Source: CAG-791 sp963650385
Lineage (GTDB): Bacteria > Bacillota > Clostridia > Lachnospirales > Lachnospiraceae
DNA length: 64,000 nt
Reading direction: 5' to 3'
NCBI GenBank assembly: GCA_963650385.1
Contig: CAVJLL010000005.1
Coordinates: 1-64,000, forward strand
Part shown: positions 17,743 through 25,358 of the stretch, in pieces
How positions within the stretch are numbered: position 1 is the first letter of the stretch
How the letters are laid out: each line of letters opens with the position of its first letter
Notes under the pieces: generated by a model
The model's database searches: none
What the model was told of the DNA's origin: nothing
The model's input: only the letters and a program-made list of their open reading frames with translations
Made by a program: the position numbers and the translations under genes

Positions 17743-19460
17743 ATCACGAATCCTCCCGACATCCCTGCTGCCGCCAGCACAAAGCCCATCGTGCCGCTGC
17801 CGCCCGCCGACGGGAGCTGCGCGAGCGGTACATTCAGAATCTCCACATGGTCTCCGGATGTCTGGATGGTATTGGTAACGCTTTTGTCCTTCTCGACCAC
17901 AGGGTTGGATGTGTAGGTCATGGTTCCTGCTGTCTTCTCACTGCCGTCAGCCAGCATTTCCTTCGTTGTGACGGTATAGCTGGTCATAACGCCGTCCTCC
18001 CGGTAGGAGGCCGCAATCGTGATGTGGTATTTCCTGTCGTTGACTGCATATCCGGTCGGGGCACTGCTCTCCTGCAGGTAATAATCCCCTTCCTGGAGAC
18101 CGGTGACGCTGATGCGGCCGTTTTTGTCCGACACCGCCTTTTTCAGCAGCTTCGTCATCGCGGCATCCTGATAGAGCGTGAACTCCGCTCCCTCCAGGGC
18201 GTATTTACTCCTCTGGGTACTGCCTGCACCGGTTCCCGAATAGGTTGTATTCGTCTTCTCGTAGCTGCCGCCCGCCTTTGTAACCTTATTGAGCTCCTCG
18301 GTTTCTGCCTGCTGCGTCTTGGTCCCCTCCTGGTCGATATTGGCTCCCAGCCCGAAGGTGTACTGGTAGGTCACCGCCGTCTTTTCCTGCAGAGAACTGG
18401 AATCCGCCGGATTATTGGAATACTGCAGAACCGCAACATTCGTATTCTCCGCATAATTCAGCCCCGCCTTCCCGGAAAGTCTGGATGTATAGCGGATTTC
18501 CACAGATTTTGTCCCGTTTGCGCGAAGATAGGCATCTGCAAAGGTAATGACAAAGGATGTCTTCCCGGCTCCGTAGCTCACCTGCCAGGTGTCCTTCCCC
18601 TCCGAGATCGTCTTTCCGTCTACCACCACCTTCAGATCCTTTATTTCCTCAAAGGCACCCTTTTCCAGCTCATCCGAAATCCGGTAGACCAGCTGCTTGT
18701 AGCTGCTGCTGTAGGAAGGGATCGTCATCCCCTCCATCACAAAGGTCAGCTCCTCTCCAATGGCTGCAGAGCACCCGGAAACTGCCTTTCCTCCGCGCAG
18801 GACGTATTTGCGCAGGTCGGAAACCGACGATTTCAGATACGCGCTGTCGCTTCCCTGCAGCCAGCCGGAGAAGTCGGTCGTGCCGTCCTGCAGCGTCATC
18901 TGATTGGCATCCGCAACATTGACCGACACAACCGCCGGATTATAAACAACGTCCCCCGTGCCGGTTACCAGCACAAGATATTCTCCCGGCTCTGCCTGCA
19001 GGCTCCAGGTTCCGGCAGCCGCATTGGTCATGGTAAGCGCCTGCCCCTTGATCCCCTTTCCCGCGCCCTCCAGATAGTCCGCAATGTCGGAAATCTCTTT
19101 GGCGGTCGGATGCTGGATATCCTGCAGCTTCATATTCGTTTCATCTACCAGCACATACCCGGTCAGCTTATCCTCTTCCGAATAGGTGCCGCGCACCAGC
19201 TGATAGGCCGTCACCTTTGCCTTTTCCTCTTTCACATTGCTGACGCTGATGGTTCCCTTCGGGATTTCCGCAGCATAGGCCGGCAGCGGCGCCTTCACCG
19301 CAAATGCAGGCATCAGAACCGCTGTGCCCGCTGCCGCCAGCATGAGCTTCACGCCGCCCAGCCGCCTTTGCTGCTGCAGACCGGCAGTCTTCATGGTTCT
19401 TCCGTTTCTTTTCCTGCCGTTCTTCCTTCCTTCGGTCATTATTCCTTTTCTGATTTTCAT
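17709..19460 (-). CDS. major (backbone) pilin, isopeptide-domain protein with LPSAG sorting signal
   Basis: 583 aa. A long basic N-terminus (1-36) precedes the signal hydrophobic stretch and AYAAE cleavage region (about 37-65). There follow an N-terminal pilin domain, a fimbrial isopeptide D2-type domain (about 225-360, with ELTFVMEG and FVITFADAYL), and a SpaA/Cna-B-like domain (about 425-500, with LEGAEFTLYQD and GDYYLQESSAPTGY). The C-terminus is a cell-wall sorting signal with AQLPSAGG, a hydrophobic helix and KKRNR. LPSAG differs from the LPNTG of the tip protein. RBS GAAAGGGG supports the start. Confidence 0.9.
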   Translation of the reverse strand: MKIRKGIMTEGRKNGRKRNGRTMKTAGLQQQRRLGGVKLMLAAAGTAVLMPAFAVKAPLPAYAAEIPKGTISVSNVKEEKAKVTAYQLVRGTYSEEDKLTGYVLVDETNMKLQDIQHPTAKEISDIADYLEGAGKGIKGQALTMTNAAAGTWSLQAEPGEYLVLVTGTGDVVYNPAVVSVNVADANQMTLQDGTTDFSGWLQGSDSAYLKSSVSDLRKYVLRGGKAVSGCSAAIGEELTFVMEGMTIPSYSSSYKQLVYRISDELEKGAFEEIKDLKVVVDGKTISEGKDTWQVSYGAGKTSFVITFADAYLRANGTKSVEIRYTSRLSGKAGLNYAENTNVAVLQYSNNPADSSSLQEKTAVTYQYTFGLGANIDQEGTKTQQAETEELNKVTKAGGSYEKTNTTYSGTGAGSTQRSKYALEGAEFTLYQDAAMTKLLKKAVSDKNGRISVTGLQEGDYYLQESSAPTGYAVNDRKYHITIAASYREDGVMTSYTVTTKEMLADGSEKTAGTMTYTSNPVVEKDKSVTNTIQTSGDHVEILNVPLAQLPSAGGSGTMGFVLAAAGMSGGFVIWKLAGKKRNR

Positions 19461-19549
19461 GCAATACCCCTTTCATTTACCCCGGATCCGAGCGGACATC
19501 CGCCGTTTCCATGATCCGCCGGCTTTCTCGCCGTGCCGTTTCCGTCAGT

Positions 19550-21958
19550 TCACCCTTTGACTGCCCCCAGCAGTTTCCAGGCACCCCAGATGATCGCCAG
19601 TGCTGCAGCGCCATAGAAAAACATCTCCCGTCCGCTGCCGCCGGTATTCGGCAAATCAACCTTTTCCTTCATCGGCTTTTCCATGATGTGGATGAGGAAC
19701 CGTTCCCCGTTTCCTTTTCCTTCCCGCTTCTCATATCCGCAGCCGGTCTTCTTGCAGGTGTGCTGATACTCTGCATAGGAAGTAATATCCGCCGTCAGCG
19801 CCGATCCCTCTTTCCGGTATACGCCGACAATCACCGGAATGTCCTCCTTTTGCGCCGTAACCAGCTGTCCGTTTTCCTCCTTCAGTCCGGAGGGAATGGC
19901 AATCCGGTAGCCCAGCTCCGGCTCCTCTTCCGGGACAGATGTCGTTCCATCCGGGCATTTCCATGTCAACGCGGTCAGGTGCTCCCCAAGCTTGCCTTCG
20001 CCGGTGGTATCTCCGGCTGCCGCATCCGCAGGATCTCCCAGATAGACGGTGGAATCCGTAAACGTAAGCTCCGGGTGGAAAACATGTACGGTTCCCTTTG
20101 CTTCCAGATTTGCCGCCTCATAATGACCCGCCTCCAGCGGCTCCACCCGGCAGGTCAGAACATACTCGCCGCAGGAGGCTGTCTCTGCCGCCCCGCTCTC
20201 CCAACTCCAGGCACAGTCCGACAGACTTTTCCCTGCGGGAACATCCATAACGGCGACTTTTTGTCCGCTGTCCCTGATCTTCAGTTCGTAATGGAGGGAT
20301 ACATAGGCGTTTTTGGTTCCGTCGGGCTTCCAACCCTCCGGTATATTCATCAGGCTCTCCAGATTGACCTTGTCCGGAACGTATACATTCTGGTCCTTCA
20401 TTTCAATTCGTCCGCGCAGCTTCAGATCTGCCGCCGGAACCAGATACAGAATTTCCGCCGTCTGTGTGTCCGCGTTTGCATAAACGCCGGAGCTGCTGCC
20501 GTTGGTAGGAAGATGATTGCCCCCGAAAATGGTCTGGGGCCGAATGGTAAAAGATACGATGAGCTTGCGTCCGCGAAAGCCCGTTGTGCTCCCCGGATGC
20601 ACCTGTTCCGAAACGTAATTGGCGGCATAATCAAAGCCGCTGACCTTTACTGCCTCTGCAGAGACCTCTGTCTGCACACTGCCGGTCACGTCCTGCCGGT
20701 CGCCCCAGGCATCGCCGCCCAGATAATCGGAGGTAAAAACCCGCACGGAGCGATCCGAATCTCTGTAGAACGGACTCCGGATAAAATCCCGCACCTGTGC
20801 ACTCGCCCCGAGACCGCAGTCCGCCGTTCCCACATCCTGCGCCATCTGCCGAAAAACCTCTGTCAGTTCGGATGCGGTAGACGCCTTGTAATAATAGCTC
20901 CCGCGGCCCTGCACGGTGGTCTGTCCTGCATCCGAACCGTCCCAGGCATTGGGCACATCCATATTCTGTGCATGCGGGTTGTTCGAGCTGACAAGATGCA
21001 TGAACCGGTTCCCCAGTGCAAACATATTCGCATCGGAGGTGTTGGCATCCATGTCATAATAGGCCGCCGTATAATTCGGCTGTCCGTTGGAAACGTAGGT
21101 TGGAAGCGCTCCGCCTGCGTTGACGCTGGCCTCCGGCTCTATGCTGATGGTAAACAGCTCAATTCCCTGCTCCTTCATGGACCTTGCGGTCGCGAGCGTG
21201 CGGTTGGCTGTATCCATGACAAAGCCGTCATACTCCTCGTTGCTGGGATAGCCGTCGGTAAAGAGGATCACCGCGCGGCTCCTGCCGGAATCTGCCTCGC
21301 CGTTCATGAGCTCTTCTGCATAGCGAAGGCCCTCATCCGTACGGGTGCGTCCGCCGTAGCTCATTGCCTGAATGGCCGAGCACAGTGCGTTTTTGCCGCC
21401 CTCGTCAACCGTCGTCAAATGGTTGCGGATTCCGCTCCCCGACGCATCGCAGTACTGCACCAGGCCGATGCGGCTCTGTCTGCCGTCCGCTGCATTCTGG
21501 TTCTGCTCTTCAATGGCATTGACAAAGCCGGCGGCCGCCTGCTTCAGCGCCTCCATTCGGTTGGCTGCACCGGGATAATCCAGGCGCATGCTGCCGGAGG
21601 TGTCCAGCACCAGTACTACATCCAGCGGAATGCTCTCCCTTCGGCTGTTCCCGGTAATCCAGGATTCCAGTTCGATCTGAAGTGTGCCGTCCTGATTATT
21701 CTGCAGGGATTTGCTTACATGAATTCCATTGTTCTGATCCGACTGTGTTATACTGTTCCCATCGGTGCCTGAGACAGCGATCTCTTCCGCCGTATACGGC
21801 CGGAGCTCTTCCGGACGTTCCTCTGCATTCGCAGGAAGAATAAATCCCCCCAGCGACAACAGCATCGACGCGGCAATGGCTCTTATTCTGCTGCAGGTAC
21901 TGGCCCGAATTGGCCATGGATGCCAAGGTCGTGTTGAAACAATTCTCTTTCGCTTCAT
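19550..21958 (-). CDS. pilus tip adhesin with von Willebrand factor A domain, LPNTG-anchored
   Basis: 802 aa from the ATG at 21958 (GGGGGTAACAGGA upstream). Signal peptide to about residue 45, then a vWA domain (about 100-370) with intact MIDAS motif VLDTSGSM. Beta-rich isopeptide-type domains follow. The C-terminus is LPNTGGSG, a hydrophobic segment and a short basic end. In Gram-positive pili this architecture marks the tip adhesin. First gene of the pilus operon, downstream of the divergent promoter region with the LytTR gene. Confidence 0.9.
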   Translation of the reverse strand: MKRKRIVSTRPWHPWPIRASTCSRIRAIAASMLLSLGGFILPANAEERPEELRPYTAEEIAVSGTDGNSITQSDQNNGIHVSKSLQNNQDGTLQIELESWITGNSRRESIPLDVVLVLDTSGSMRLDYPGAANRMEALKQAAAGFVNAIEEQNQNAADGRQSRIGLVQYCDASGSGIRNHLTTVDEGGKNALCSAIQAMSYGGRTRTDEGLRYAEELMNGEADSGRSRAVILFTDGYPSNEEYDGFVMDTANRTLATARSMKEQGIELFTISIEPEASVNAGGALPTYVSNGQPNYTAAYYDMDANTSDANMFALGNRFMHLVSSNNPHAQNMDVPNAWDGSDAGQTTVQGRGSYYYKASTASELTEVFRQMAQDVGTADCGLGASAQVRDFIRSPFYRDSDRSVRVFTSDYLGGDAWGDRQDVTGSVQTEVSAEAVKVSGFDYAANYVSEQVHPGSTTGFRGRKLIVSFTIRPQTIFGGNHLPTNGSSSGVYANADTQTAEILYLVPAADLKLRGRIEMKDQNVYVPDKVNLESLMNIPEGWKPDGTKNAYVSLHYELKIRDSGQKVAVMDVPAGKSLSDCAWSWESGAAETASCGEYVLTCRVEPLEAGHYEAANLEAKGTVHVFHPELTFTDSTVYLGDPADAAAGDTTGEGKLGEHLTALTWKCPDGTTSVPEEEPELGYRIAIPSGLKEENGQLVTAQKEDIPVIVGVYRKEGSALTADITSYAEYQHTCKKTGCGYEKREGKGNGERFLIHIMEKPMKEKVDLPNTGGSGREMFFYGAAALAIIWGAWKLLGAVKG

Positions 21959-22040
21959 TCCTGTTACCCCCATGAAATGATGTTAGACATGACCGACCTT
22001 CGCCGGCTTAATGATCGGATGCACCTTGTGCACAAAACGC

Positions 22041-22105
22041 ATTATAGGGGGTTTTCTCACCGATTGGACGAGTTTGGCACCAGCTGCCGTCAACAGGCAC
22101 CGATT
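22041..22105 (-). promoter_or_regulatory. pilus operon promoter with 40-bp-spaced direct repeats
   Basis: On the minus strand a perfect -10 TATAAT (22041-22046) lacks a good -35 (GTCCAA at a 17-nt spacer). Two copies of CACCGATT on the plus strand, at 22058-22065 and 22098-22105, are exactly 40 bp apart (about four helical turns). The nearer one overlaps the -35 zone. The arrangement suits a dimeric activator; the adjacent LytTR protein is the obvious candidate (inference). Confidence 0.55.
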
Positions 22106-22113
22106 ACCGTTTT

Positions 22114-22581
22114 ATGCAGAAAATCCACATCGAAATCTCACATCTGTCCCCATCCTCCATTGATCTTCTGGCCGAAATGCTCCTGTCGCTCTCCGGAAAG
22201 CTGCCCGATGACGTTCTGTTCGAGCTGACCGAAAAAAAAGAGAGCATCACCATTCCGGTTTCACCCGGAGGTCATGCTCCCACTGTATGCTGCCAGCTCT
22301 TCCTGGCGGATCTTCTTTATGTCACTGCCGATCGGCATTATGTCCGTTTATTCTGCCGGAATCAGACGCTCCGCAGCCGCCTGCGCTTCTCAGAGCTTGC
22401 TGCCCTGCTGCCGCCGGACCGTTTCCTGCCGGCAAGCCGGGGGATTCTGGTCAACCGGGATCACATCATTGCCTGCTCCCGGACAGAATGCACCATGACC
22501 GATCACGCGCTCCTTCCGATCTCGCGCAGCAATCGGGATGCCTTTGCGCCTCTCTGTGCCCGTACTCTTACGCCTCCGTAA
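22114..22581 (+). CDS. stand-alone LytTR-domain DNA-binding regulator
   Basis: 155 aa. Residues 60-150 match a LytTR domain (LLYVTADRHYVRLFC, FLPASRGILVNRDHI and LLPISRS). A short N-terminal extension has no receiver domain, so it is not a classical phosphorylated regulator. Divergent from the pilus operon and therefore a candidate activator of it. No clear ribosome-binding site precedes the ATG, so translation may be weak or leaderless. Its 3' end overlaps the convergent cyclophilin gene by 14 bp. Confidence 0.85.
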   Translation: MQKIHIEISHLSPSSIDLLAEMLLSLSGKLPDDVLFELTEKKESITIPVSPGGHAPTVCCQLFLADLLYVTADRHYVRLFCRNQTLRSRLRFSELAALLPPDRFLPASRGILVNRDHIIACSRTECTMTDHALLPISRSNRDAFAPLCARTLTPP

Positions 22582-23059
22582 CAACAACGGACCTCATAAC
22601 CTGCGGAACACGCGGTGCATCGCTCCAGCCCGTCGGTACGGATGCAATCTCATCCAGTACATCCAGTCCCTCTGTAATTCTGCCGAAGGCAGCATACTGA
22701 CCATCCAGATACGCTGCGTCCTGATGCATGATAAAGAACTGGGAGCCTGCCGAATCCGGATCATTTGCCCGGGCCATCGACAGCACGCCTCTTGTGTGCT
22801 TCAGATCATTGGCAACGCCGTTTGCCTGGAATTCGCCCTTAATGCAGTAACCGGGGCCGCCGGTTCCGTTGCCCTCCGGATCTCCGCCCTGAATCATAAA
22901 GCCCTTGATGATCCGGTGAAAGGTGAGACCGTCATAGAAGCTCTCATCGCAGAGCTTTTTGAAATTCTCCACCGTAATGGGTGCGGTCTCCGGGTAGAGC
23001 TCTCCCTTCATGACCTTCCCGTTCTCCATGGTAATGGTTACCTGATATGTCTTTGCCAT
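22568..23059 (-). CDS. peptidyl-prolyl cis-trans isomerase, cyclophilin type
   Basis: 163 aa, a single cyclophilin domain with the active-site core FHRIIKGFMIQGGDPEGNGTG and a later GVLSMARANDPDSAGSQFFI. No signal peptide, so cytoplasmic. It would speed proline isomerisation in protein folding. Monocistronic by appearance: convergent overlap with the LytTR gene on one side and a repeat element plus proA on the other. Confidence 0.96.
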   Translation of the reverse strand: MAKTYQVTITMENGKVMKGELYPETAPITVENFKKLCDESFYDGLTFHRIIKGFMIQGGDPEGNGTGGPGYCIKGEFQANGVANDLKHTRGVLSMARANDPDSAGSQFFIMHQDAAYLDGQYAAFGRITEGLDVLDEIASVPTGWSDAPRVPQVMRSVVVTEA

Positions 23060-23073
23060 ATTTACCTCCCTAT

Positions 23074-23131
23074 GCCGCTGTTTTACAGCGGCGGCCTGAG
23101 GAGAATTTCGCGAAGGCGAATTCTCCGATAG
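23074..23131. repeat. double-hairpin repeat, family C copy 1
   Basis: Two stems in a row: GCCGCTG/CAGCGGC around TTTTA, then GGAGAATT/AATTCTCC around a CGCGAAGGCG-type loop. It lies 5 nt past the proA stop codon on the minus strand. Near-identical to 59215-59272. Confidence 0.85.
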
Positions 23132-23136
23132 AGTTA

Positions 23137-24435
23137 CTACTGCAGCAGGTCCCGATGATGGAAGCTCTTCCTTCCTGCCGCATAGTCTGCCACAACCTGC
23201 CCGTGTCCGAGCAGACGGTACTTGTACGTTACAAGCCCCTCCAGTCCCACCGGGCCTCTGGCATGAAGCTTTCCCGTGCTGATGCCGACCTCCGCTCCGA
23301 AGCCGTAGCGATAGCCGTCCGCAAACCTTGTGGAGCAGTTCCGGTATACGCCGGCACTGTCCACCCGCTGCATAAAGTACTCCGCCGCAGCATCATCCGT
23401 TGTCAGAATCGCATCGGTATGATGAGAGCCGAAGCGGTTGATGTGCTCCGCCGCCTCCTGTACATCATCCACCAGCTTGACGGAAATGACAAGATCATTG
23501 TACTCCACAGCAAAGGCATCCTCTGCCATAACGTGCTCCGCTGCAATCTGGGGCAGGATGTCTGCCGCCTCCTTCGTCCCCCGAAGCTCTACGCCGGCTT
23601 CGCAAAGAGCCGCTCCGACTCTCAGCAGAAACTGCGCAGCGATCCTCCGGTTTACGAGGAGCGTCTCCACGGCATTGCAGGCCGCCGGGTACTGGGTTTT
23701 GGCATCGACGATAATCGGTACGGCCGCATCCTGATCTGCCTTCTCATCCACATAGATGTGGCAGATTCCGCTCGAATGTCCCATGACCGGTATCTTTGTG
23801 TGCTCCATGATATAGCGGACGAATCGGTTGGAGCCGCGCGGGATCAGAAGATCCACGTCCTGATCGCAGGCCAAGAGCTCATCGATTTCCTGGTGCTGCT
23901 CCGCCTGAAACAGACAGTCCTCCGGCAAGCCTGCCGCCGTCACCGCAGCCTTAATGACGTCAAAGAGGACACGGTTGGTTTCTCTCGTCTCCTTGCCGCC
24001 CTTTAAAATGGCGCAGTTCCCGCTCTTGATGCAAAGGGATGCCACCTGCACCATCGCGTCCGGCCTTGCTTCAAAAATAACGCCGATCACGCCGATGGGC
24101 ACGCTGATGCGCGTCAGCGTAAGCCCTTCATCCAGCTCTCTCTCCAGAAGCGTTCGCCCGACCGGGTCCGGCAGCGTTTCCAGCTGACGAAGTCCCGCAA
24201 TGCTGTCCCGGAGCTTATTCTCGTCGTAGCGAAGGCGCTTCTGGATGGCCGGCTGGATGTTCTCACTCTCCGCGCGGGCAAGGTCCTGCGCATTTGCAGC
24301 GAAAATAAGATCCTTATGCGCTTCCAGTGCATCCGCAATGGAGCGCACTGCCGCGTTTCGCTTTGCGGCAGAGGAGGCCGCCATCTCCGGTGCGGCCTGC
24401 CGCATCCGTGCCGCTGTCTGCTGTATGCTGCTCAT
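23137..24435 (-). CDS. proA: gamma-glutamyl phosphate reductase
   Basis: 432 aa, usual length. Aldehyde dehydrogenase fold: IGVIFEARPDAMVQ and KGGKET near the cofactor site, the catalytic Cys in YPAACNAVETLLV, and the C-terminal FADGYRYGFGAEVGIST. It makes glutamate-5-semialdehyde for proline synthesis using NADPH. The usual partner proB is not adjacent in this window. It is 22 nt after the heavy-metal-binding domain gene and may be transcribed with the Feo operon, or from its own promoter. Confidence 0.97.
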   Translation of the reverse strand: MSSIQQTAARMRQAAPEMAASSAAKRNAAVRSIADALEAHKDLIFAANAQDLARAESENIQPAIQKRLRYDENKLRDSIAGLRQLETLPDPVGRTLLERELDEGLTLTRISVPIGVIGVIFEARPDAMVQVASLCIKSGNCAILKGGKETRETNRVLFDVIKAAVTAAGLPEDCLFQAEQHQEIDELLACDQDVDLLIPRGSNRFVRYIMEHTKIPVMGHSSGICHIYVDEKADQDAAVPIIVDAKTQYPAACNAVETLLVNRRIAAQFLLRVGAALCEAGVELRGTKEAADILPQIAAEHVMAEDAFAVEYNDLVISVKLVDDVQEAAEHINRFGSHHTDAILTTDDAAAEYFMQRVDSAGVYRNCSTRFADGYRYGFGAEVGISTGKLHARGPVGLEGLVTYKYRLLGHGQVVADYAAGRKSFHHRDLLQ

Positions 24436-24457
24436 ATTGCTGTTTCCTTCCGTATGT

Positions 24458-24727
24458 TCAGCCGAAATGAAAAAAACCTTTTTTCTTCTCCGCCTCTGCT
24501 GTCTGCACAGACAGAATCTTATATCCCAGCGGATCTACTGCTGCGTGCAGCTCATGCTCGAGCATGGGCTTTGGAAGTGCATTCTCCAGCTGAAACCGGG
24601 CCTCGCCCTTTCCCGCGGAGGCTGAAACCTTTTTGGCCTCCGGGAACTGCTTACGAATGGCATCTCCCACATGCGCCTCGCACATGCCGCACATCATTCC
24701 GTCAATTCCGACTGTTACCTGCACCAT
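24458..24727 (-). CDS. heavy-metal-associated (HMA) domain protein
   Basis: 89 aa from the ATG at 24727, preceded by AGGAGG. A ferredoxin-like HMA fold of about 70 residues has the metal-binding GMMCGMCEAHV (CxxC) near the N-terminus. The C-terminus is Lys- and Phe-rich (KKKGFFHFG). Likely a cytoplasmic metallochaperone for copper or another soft metal. It follows the FeoB-associated small genes on the same strand, 130 nt apart with a repeat between, so it may belong to the metal operon. Confidence 0.9.
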   Translation of the reverse strand: MVQVTVGIDGMMCGMCEAHVGDAIRKQFPEAKKVSASAGKGEARFQLENALPKPMLEHELHAAVDPLGYKILSVQTAEAEKKKGFFHFG

Positions 24728-24780
24728 ATCTGATACCTCCTGATGCGTATCCGTTATCATACCACTGCCTGCACCTTATG

Positions 24781-24838
24781 CGCCAGCTAAGCGACGGGTC
24801 ATAGCGGAGTTGTCCGTCACCCTGTCGCCTGGCCGGCG
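24781..24838. repeat. dispersed intergenic palindromic repeat, family A copy 2
   Basis: Arms CGCCAGCTAAGCGACGGGT and CCTGTCGCCTGGCCGGCG surround GCGGAGTTGTCCG. Same layout as 13661-13715. It sits between the FeoB-associated Cys-rich gene and the HMA gene. Confidence 0.8.
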
Positions 24839-24857
24839 AAGCGGCTGCAGCATGTCC

Positions 24858-25034
24858 TCACTTCTTCGCCTTAAACCGCTCCGGCACATCCTTGGTGCTG
24901 CAGCTACCGTGCGACGCGCAGCCGCTGCACATGCCTCCGCAGCTGCCGATGCCCTTGCGCCGGTCCGAAACAATCTTCCAGATGCACAGTGCGCATAATA
25001 TAAGAATAATTCCAAGTACGATGAAATCTATCAT
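24858..25034 (-). CDS. FeoB-associated Cys-rich membrane protein
   Basis: 58 aa, below common ORF cut-offs. One membrane helix (about 4-22, containing Cys14 and Cys17) is followed by a basic stretch SDRRKG and a Cys/Gly-rich cytoplasmic tail with C32, C36, C39 and C45 (GSCGGMCSGCASHGSC). This matches the small FeoB-associated family often encoded after feoB. Probable role in iron delivery or FeoB assembly (family knowledge; unproven). Confidence 0.9.
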   Translation of the reverse strand: MIDFIVLGIILILCALCIWKIVSDRRKGIGSCGGMCSGCASHGSCSTKDVPERFKAKK

Positions 25035-25103
25035 AGATCTTCCTCTTTTCTATCCGATTTCCGATCCAGTGTCTCCGGGATCAAACGAATTCCTGACCGA
25101 ACA

Positions 25104-25277
25104 TCATCTGGTGCGGCCTGTGTCGCTTTCTACCGCTTCCTCCTGCCGGTCCTGTGTGTCGCGGTGCTCCGGCTTTTTGAAAAAGCCGATGACGATGCGG
25201 ATTCCGATAATGAACAGAATTGCCAGGATGATCAGAATTATAATATCCGTCTGATTGATCGGCACGTTTATTTTCAT
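25104..25277 (-). CDS. small single-pass membrane protein of the Feo operon
   Basis: 57 aa from the ATG at 25277, preceded by AGAAGG. A single strongly hydrophobic helix (about 11-33, TDIIILIILAILFIIG) precedes a charged, disordered tail rich in Glu, Asp and Arg. The topology resembles FeoB-associated proteins but it has no Cys. It lies between a terminator-like hairpin after feoB and the Cys-rich small gene. Function unknown. Confidence 0.7.
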   Translation of the reverse strand: MKINVPINQTDIIILIILAILFIIGIRIVIGFFKKPEHRDTQDRQEEAVESDTGRTR

Positions 25278-25292
25278 TGTTGGCCTTCTTTC

Positions 25293-25330
25293 CAAAAAAG
25301 GACCCACAGACATCTCGTCTGCAGGTCCTT
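25293..25330 (-). terminator. intrinsic terminator after feoB
   Basis: The minus strand forms a stem AAGGACCTGCAGAC/GTCTGTGGGTCCTT with a 5-nt loop and a run of six T. It starts 28 nt past the feoB stop and ends just before the ribosome-binding site of the next small gene, so downstream genes would depend on read-through. Confidence 0.85.
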
Positions 25331-25358
25331 CTTTTATATTTGGTATATGCTCGGTCAG

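Noticed and set aside
19511..21772. 753-residue plus-strand open frame
   Set aside because: Antisense to the pilus tip gene, with no recognisable domain and composition typical of a GC-rich shadow frame.
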